From Spirometra erinaceieuropaei (taxonomy: Eukaryota > Platyhelminthes > Cestoda > Diphyllobothriidea > Diphyllobothriidae), in contig CACRXP010000019.1 of assembly GCA_902702965.1 (NCBI GenBank), forward strand, positions 1,928,472-1,992,471: a stretch of 64,000 bases of DNA, read 5' to 3'. A model generated the notes under the pieces. The model made no database searches, had not been told where the DNA came from, and worked only from the letters and a program-made list of their open reading frames with translations. The translations under genes and the position numbers were made by a program. This document shows, piece after piece, positions 58,862 to 64,000 of the stretch. Position 1 is the first letter of the stretch; each line of letters opens with the position of its first letter.

Positions 58862-59588
58862 ATGTGTGAAAACCTGGCGTGTTTTGTAAGTGCCTTGTCA
58901 TATGTGGTAGGAGAAGAGTGCTGTCCTAGTTTTGTCAGACTCTGCGCCCAATCACAGCATCAATTAAATGGTCGGCTTAGAAAATGGACTAGTGCCTTAG
59001 AAATGGAAGGCTACCAACTGTTCCGTTGTGACAGATTTCACCGTAGAGGAGGAGGCACAGCTATTTATGTGTCAGATGAAATTGCGTGCTGTGAACGAGA
59101 AATTTCCGATGGTGCGCCCCGAAATTTTGAAATAATTTCATGCAAGATGTGTATCAAACAATTACCGACACTGAACCTGTGTGTTGTCTATCGGCCTCCC
59201 AGTTCGAATGAATTCGCCGATATGGAATTACTTAATGCACTGGAGTTGTTATGTAAGCAGGAGAACTTACTACTTCTGGGTGACTTCAACGCTCCAGGAA
59301 TAGACTGGAACATTCGCCTAACAAACGCCCCGTCCACGTCATTTGACCACAAGCTACTTCAACTCTTCCCTGAATGAATACCTCATTCAGCACATAAAAT
59401 TCGGAACAAGAATGAGAGAAGGACAACGATCTACCTGTTCAGATCTCGTTTTCAGTAAAGAAGAAGGACTCATAAAGGAAGTGAATCCACAACCTCCACT
59501 CGGTTTAAGCGATCATATTTCTTTTACCTGCGTGTGCTCTCTCCTATCCAACCAACAACCAAAAATCAAGACGCGCAGAAATATTTAG
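58862..59588 (+). pseudogene. LINE-D endonuclease (EEP type)
   Basis: The frame carries GYQLFRCDRFHRRGGGTAIY, then LNLCVVYRPPSS, LLLLGDFNAPGIDW and, after a frameshift near 59,355-59,370, CSDLVFS and GLSDHISF. These are the expected blocks of the apurinic-type endonuclease, including the GDFN and SDH catalytic motifs. The frameshift splits the domain, so no full-length enzyme can be made from this copy. Confidence 0.88.
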
Positions 59589-59605
59589 AAGGGTGACTTT
59601 AACGT

Positions 59606-61422
59606 ATGAGACGCACTCTTTTGGAGGAAACCTGGTTGGTCAACACAGAAGATTCAGACGAATTTTGGCAGTACTTTCGCGGGATTATAGAAGGTCTAAT
59701 TGATTCCCATTGCCCAATAAAAATGACAAGACCATGTATGCGACCGCCGTGGGTCAATCCGACGACAAAAAAGACCATGAAGAAGAAACAGAGACTCTGG
59801 AAAAAGTATTTGCAACTTCGAGATCCAAGGTCATTCGCCGAATATAAGGATCAGCGCAATAAATGCCGTAAAGAAATACGGGTTGCTAGAACTTCTTTCG
59901 AGCGTCGACTGATAGCAGAATCCATTACATGTCCCAAGAAGTTTTACGGGTACATCCGCAGTAGGAGGAAACATAGAGACGAAATTGCGTGTTTAAAGGA
60001 TAGCCTCGGAAACTTAGTAGTTGAAGGGCCACAGAAAGTACGATTACTGTCTCAGTTTTTTCAATCGGTTTTTACGGAGGAGTCCCTAGAAGACAATCAG
60101 CAGTTTGAAATGGACCGAGAAAGCCGGGAGCTTCAAATGCGCCAAGATATTGCAGTCATTGAAACCGTCATCTTATCCGTCGAAGACGTCAGACGCGTCC
60201 TTAGTCAAATAAAACCTGATAAGTCTCCTGGACCCGACGGAATTCTCAGGCTGATACTTAAGGAGCTATCAACGGAACTGTCAAAGCCTCTTTCGACTCT
60301 CTTTGAGCTGTCAATGAGAACAGGAAGGCTACCCTCACAATGGAAGACAACTAACCTCGTTCCATTGCATAAGGGAGGTAGCAGGATGACAGCAAGCAGC
60401 TTTAGGCCTATAAGCTTAACTTGCCTCCCTTGCAAAACGATGGAAGCTATAGTAAAGAGCACTATACCGCAATTTTGTGAAGAAAATAACATCTTGCAGG
60501 TTTTTAAACATGGCTTCCGGAGAGGACGTTCCTGTCTCTCAAATCTTCTAGCTTGTCTGGAGATCTGGACCAGGGCTCTAGAAGAGGGTTTTGAGGTCGA
60601 TGTCGTATACATCGATTTCCGCAAGGCTTTTGACACTGTCCCGCACCAACGTCTTCTTCACAAATTGAGCGCCATCGGCATCTGGGGAGATCTTCTGAAG
60701 TGGATTAGGGCGTTTCTGCGAATGTCTCTGATGATGGATTCGAGTGAGAATCCGAAACGTCAGGCGAATAAATTTCTTGTCCCAGTGATCGCATCTTCAT
60801 CTTCCGTTTCTGGTTGGTCGGAAACAACGTGTCTGTGTCTGGGGATGATATGTCAGAATGGGTGAATGTGACCAGTGGTGTGCCGCAAGGCTCAGTTCTG
60901 GGACCATTGCTCTTCATACTTTACGTTAACGACAGCCTTCAGGAACTCGACTGCGGCAAAATAATGTTTGCAGACGACGTTAAGCTCTGGCAAGTCATTA
61001 AGAGAGCGAATGATCAGAGATCCCTTCAAGATAATCTGCACCGACTGCAAGCGTGGTCGAAGAAATGGCTTCTAGATTGCAATGTGGAGAAGTGTGCCGT
61101 CCTTCATCTACGTCCAACCAACTCTCATTCAAATGAGAGCCTGAGGACATATTACCTGAAAGATATAAGGCTCCCCGCAGAATCTTCAGAGAAGGATCTC
61201 GGGGTTTGGATACAGAACAACCTGAAACCAACACTGCAGTGCCACAATGCTGCAAAAAACGCCATGGGAGTGCTGCATGCAATAAAAAGGGCTTTCGTAA
61301 ACTTTGACCAAGACCTTTTTGGGAGAGTTTACGGCACATTTGTTCGGCCCCACTTAGAATATGGCATACAAGCATGGCGGCCGTGGCTAGTAAAGGACCA
61401 AACATGCCTCGAACGAGTATAA
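59606..61422 (+). pseudogene. LINE-D reverse transcriptase
   Basis: The first frame runs from 59,606 and shows RTSFERRLIAE, DKSPGPDGILRLILKEL, LPSQWKTTNLVPLHKGG, FRPISLTCLPCKTME, KHGFRRGRSC and VDVVYIDFRKAFDTVPHQRL. It is broken at 60,719 by a short repeat. The second frame, from 60,814, carries VTSGVPQGSVLGPLLFILYV, the FADDVKLW catalytic box, EKDLGVWIQ and VRPHLEYGIQAW, ending LERV at a TAA where related copies have a Gln codon, a C-to-T change. The insertion alone does not explain the frame difference; one more small indel lies near 60,820-60,845. Confidence 0.92.
60719..60804 (+). mobile_element. 86-bp short repeat inserted in LINE-D, with 8-bp target duplication
   Basis: The polymerase sequence CGTTTCTG at 60,711-60,718 is repeated at 60,805-60,812, exactly framing 86 bp foreign to the LINE. 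The insert contains GATGATGGATTCGAGTGAGA, CGAAACGTCAGGCGAATAAA and ends CGCATCTTCATCTTC. Related sequences occur at 45,115-45,180, 40,424-40,457 and perhaps 132-200. There is no room for a protein or an obvious polymerase III promoter. The flanking LINE frame reads on sensibly (AFL then VGR) if the insert and one duplicate are ignored. Confidence 0.88.
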
Positions 61423-61809
61423 CGGCGTGCAACAAAGCTGGTAAACGGTCTAAAAAGCCAATCCTACACAGACAGACTGAATTGCCTTAATTTATTCCCT
61501 CTGTGTTACAGGCAGCAAAGAGGTGATCTTATCCTCGTCTACAAGATAATACATGGCCTTGAGTATGGACATGTTTCAGGACATGTTTCAGTGGTTCCTT
61601 TCACCCAATCTTCGTGGTCACTCGATGAAGTTACGGGCAACAATGTCCAGGCTGAATCTTCGTTCTGGATTTTTCCCGCAGAGGGTAGTGGAGAAATGGG
61701 ATATCTCTCTCAGTCAGTCGTGGAGGCTACGTCCCTGCAACTCTTCAAGAAACGCTTGGATGATTATTTGTGTCCCCCGTTTTCCCTCGACAGTCTGAAT
61801 CTGAATTAA
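61423..61809 (+). pseudogene. LINE-D polymerase C-terminal domain
   Basis: After the TAA the same protein continues as [20 protein letters not shown] and [19 protein letters not shown] 12-bp duplication (GACATGTTTCAG twice near 61,567-61,590) follows, then [31 protein letters not shown] and [13 protein letters not shown] in alternating frames. This is the usual end of CR1-like polymerases. Confidence 0.85.
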
Positions 61810-62204
61810 TACGCATGTTCAAGACAAATATTTTCTCTGAGACAATGCTACTCAAATGAATTAAGTACCATTTTAATAGTGAACATTTTTTGTTCGTGTA
61901 CAGTTATTTCTAACGAACTGACATGTAATCAATAGGGTTTTCAAAGGCTTTGCCTATCATCCTTACCAAATAAACTGAAATAAACTGAATAAACTGAACG
62001 TGGGGCCAATTCAGGGGACTGAGTTTCAATGGCACTCAGAACACATTCCTCATTATAAACACTTTGAGAACCTTTTAAACTCCCACAGTGCGCTTAACGT
62101 TGTGGCTGAGAAGGTTGCCAGTTAGGTTCTCCTCTCAAAATATAAAATCATGTTGCAATGACTCCCAATAAGTGTGACCTCTATAGTAGCCCCACTATGT
62201 TGGG

Positions 62205-62475
62205 ATCCGAGGTGTCCCCTTCCTTTCGGAGTGGAATCCTTATCTTTTCGCACGGGCCAGACGTGTGTGGCTCGCCTATACGGGCTGTTTATATGTGCTC
62301 ACCTTTGCTCTCGATCCAGCCTCTGGTCTTTTTGACTTTGTGTTCCCCCCGGTACAAGGTGGGTGGGAGAACAGAGAATGCAGTAGACGCAGCGAAAGCC
62401 GATAATCACTGAAAAAAAAAATAATTAATGCGCGAACCGCTCTCCCTGCGCCCATCTTGCTGGGTGCCAAATTGT
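62205..62475 (+). repeat. GC-rich dispersed repeat, copy 5
   Basis: Blocks CCAGCCTCTGGTCTTTTTGA, ACAAGGTGGGTGGGAGAACA, GAATGCAGTAGACGCAG and CTCCCTGCGCCCATCTTGC follow the order seen at 22,205 and 41,505. An A-run lies near 62,412. It sits shortly after the LINE-D tail. Confidence 0.65.
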
Positions 62476-63458
62476 GGACATCACTAGCAAGAACGGTTAA
62501 ATTACCACACGGAGTGGAGTCCTGCAGGAGCTAGATGCTTAAGCACAGTTTCTTTAAATAGCACCTATTGCAGTCCAGTTGTGCTGAAGCGTAGAGAGTA
62601 AAGGGGGGGAGGGACATGTAAACGAGACAGAATTGCGTTCTGCGCTGATCACGTCAATCACTGGCTCTTTATAATGCAGCATTTGTTCATTTTTGTCAAT
62701 CCTATGTTCCCATACCATTTACCTCGCAAAGTGACGCTGCTTATGGATGTCCCGGAACCAACAAATTACTAGACAAACTATGCACTTACACTCGCTGACT
62801 TTTCATAACCTATTTTGGACTACCTTTTCCCATGAGTCCACCAATTCGACTTCGCGTTCACCGCCTTTTTCACAAACGTATATTTATAACGTTCAACTAA
62901 TGAGCATGTTGAAGTACGGTGGTCGACAAATTGGAAGGTTTCCAAATCAAAAAGGATCGATAGGTCCCCAAATCGGAAGGCAGGAAGACAGATGGACAAG
63001 CCTTTATTGAGACAGCTGTCGCTACTAGTAATTTCTCCAAGAAAGCCCACATAGAAGCGTATGGGTCTGATGTTCGTTCAGCAACGACCATTCGGTGAAG
63101 GAAGAAGTATCGATCAATGTCATGGCGTCACTAGCTACAGGTTGGGTCACGCGCGTAGGCGGGCCGGTGACGGCCTAGAAGACCGGAGGCACTAACGACC
63201 ATGATAGTGGGCAGCTGTAAGTGCGCTCAGAACACTACAATCATCAGACCACCTCTCATCTAGCAGGAAAAGACAGAAAGCATAGAAAGGGAAGATTTAT
63301 TTTGCACAAGGACCCTGAGTTGCTCTGCCAGGTCAACGTAGCCACAGGCAAGGCCAGTTTGTGGACTGTACGTCTTTAGTCCTGCCCAAGAGAGAAGGTG
63401 AAGTTAGCTGTTTGACCAGGTTCGCGGGAGTATGTGTAAGCATCTTTTGGCGAGGTAG
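62476..63458. other. Intergenic sequence, nothing recognised
   Basis: About 980 bp with no supported gene or repeat. Confidence 0.35.
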
Positions 63459-63665
63459 TTCGCATGGCCTTAGCCAGCGGTTGCGTGTCCAAGTGGTACA
63501 TGGTGACTGTGACCGCCCGAAATCAAGTGTGCGTATGCAACAGCCGACCGGACATCAAGCTCAACACATCCGGCATAGCCCACTACGAAGGCGTGTGCCC
63601 TGGTCATTCGGATATCGCAGTGTTGGCTGTCGGCTACATGTTCGTTCCTGTGCCGAAGATGATCT
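63459..63665 (+). CDS. Possible exon of an unidentified cysteine-containing protein
   Basis: An acceptor-like GAGGTAG precedes an open frame that includes GCVSKWYMVTVTARNQVCVC, IKLNTSGIAHYEGVCPGHSD and AVLAVGYMFVPVPKMI, reaching a consensus donor T|GTAAGTG. Third positions are G/C-rich, unlike the surroundings, which favours real coding sequence. The paired cysteines and an N-T-S sequon suggest an extracellular segment. I recognise no family, and any partner exon would lie beyond the window or in unrecognised sequence upstream. The left border could instead be 63,473 or 63,477. Confidence 0.4.
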
Positions 63666-64000
63666 GTAAGTGTTTATTTTCTACTGTTGTCGTGAGCACT
63701 AACTGGTCCTCACGAGACCGTTAACATTTCATTTTTAGGGAGTTTAGACCAGCAATAACTAGTAAGTCCGTTGTTAATGCCATGGGGTCCACCCAAGGGG
63801 TTCCGACATGTGTAAATAGTGAACGTCAGTCTGAGGGAAATTCTCGATTTATTTTCTACTTCTCGTTCTACTCTGCGCATCAGTCATACTGAATTTGTCA
63901 ACCTACCGAAATACACTCAGGCTTCCGTCTTCGGTTGGCATGTTTTTAACATCGACATTTTACTCCTAACCATTCTGAAAACGCGAAAGAATCTTCCAAA
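63666..64000. other. Window end, nothing recognised
   Basis: No gene or repeat is recognised; if the preceding exon is real this is intron. Confidence 0.35.

Larger units (their letters stand above)
58780..61998 (+). mobile_element. LINE-D: nearly full CR1-like LINE, inactive
   Basis: The most complete non-LTR retrotransposon in the window, with an endonuclease, a reverse transcriptase with an intact FADD box, a C-terminal domain and a 3' tail of AATAAACTGA repeats at about 61,967-61,998. Damage includes a frameshift in the endonuclease, an 86-bp repeat inserted in the polymerase, an extra frameshift near 60,830 and a stop at 61,420-61,422. The tandem 3' tail is typical of CR1-like elements. 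The 5' boundary is approximate. It has the same orientation as LINE-B1 and belongs to the same clade. Confidence 0.9.

Noticed and set aside
1..64000. CRISPR arrays, bacterial operons or prophage
   Set aside because: No regularly spaced identical repeats and no dense coding; the spliced gene and LINEs show a eukaryotic genome.

Overview
The window is non-bacterial: a repeat-dense, intron-rich animal chromosome segment, most likely from a flatworm and probably a diphyllobothriidean tapeworm of the Spirometra type. Support for an animal: one spliced TRP-channel gene with nine GT-AG exons, several CR1-like LINEs with polymerase remains, tRNA-headed SINE-like repeats and degenerate TTAGGG tracts. 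Support for a tapeworm is weaker and comes from memory: a decayed zinc-finger retrotransposon tail (57.9-58.5 kb) and several dispersed repeats resemble sequences common in these worms. A 55-base N gap at 12.2 kb shows this is draft assembly.

The one confidently recognised host gene is a mucolipin (TRPML, endolysosomal cation channel) on the minus strand from 42,089 down to 27,009. Nine exons can be joined with matching phases into 544 codons. They run from the basic N-terminal cytosolic segment through TM1, the lumenal domain with four cysteines, TM2-TM6, and the pore with its NGDD filter. The first and the last coding exons were not found. Introns hold foldback transposons, SINE-like repeats, an AT-rich island and a decayed copy of the pore-coding segment.

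Layout. 1-10.5 kb: no recognised gene; a TIR element with T2AG3-like sequence and a 122-bp hairpin. 10.5-13.1 kb: LINE-A, interrupted by the gap. 14.6 kb: a LINE scrap. 18.8-19.8 kb: a TA-flanked foldback element. 22-26.8 kb: SINE-like repeats, including a composite repeat broken by a nested insertion. 27-42 kb: the mucolipin gene. 42.5-43 kb: a degenerate telomere-like tract. 43.2-44.3 kb: the inverted partner of the 24-25.5 kb composite, so the gene is bracketed by inverted repeats. 45.9 kb: a second TIR element. 46-53.5 kb: mostly unrecognised, with weak exon candidates. 53.6-57.3 kb: a nested LINE pair and an inverted third LINE. 57.9-58.5 kb: the zinc-finger retrotransposon relic. 58.8-62 kb: LINE-D, nearly complete but broken, carrying an 86-bp insertion with an 8-bp target duplication. 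63.5 kb: a possible exon of an unidentified gene.

The most interesting signals are: the TA-flanked foldback family whose arms share a 14-bp palindrome near 190 bp from each end; the intronic in-frame relic of the channel's pore segment; the inverted composite repeats bracketing the gene; and the small repeat dated by its precise insertion into LINE-D. All coordinates come from reading the sequence by eye; no alignment or database search was run.
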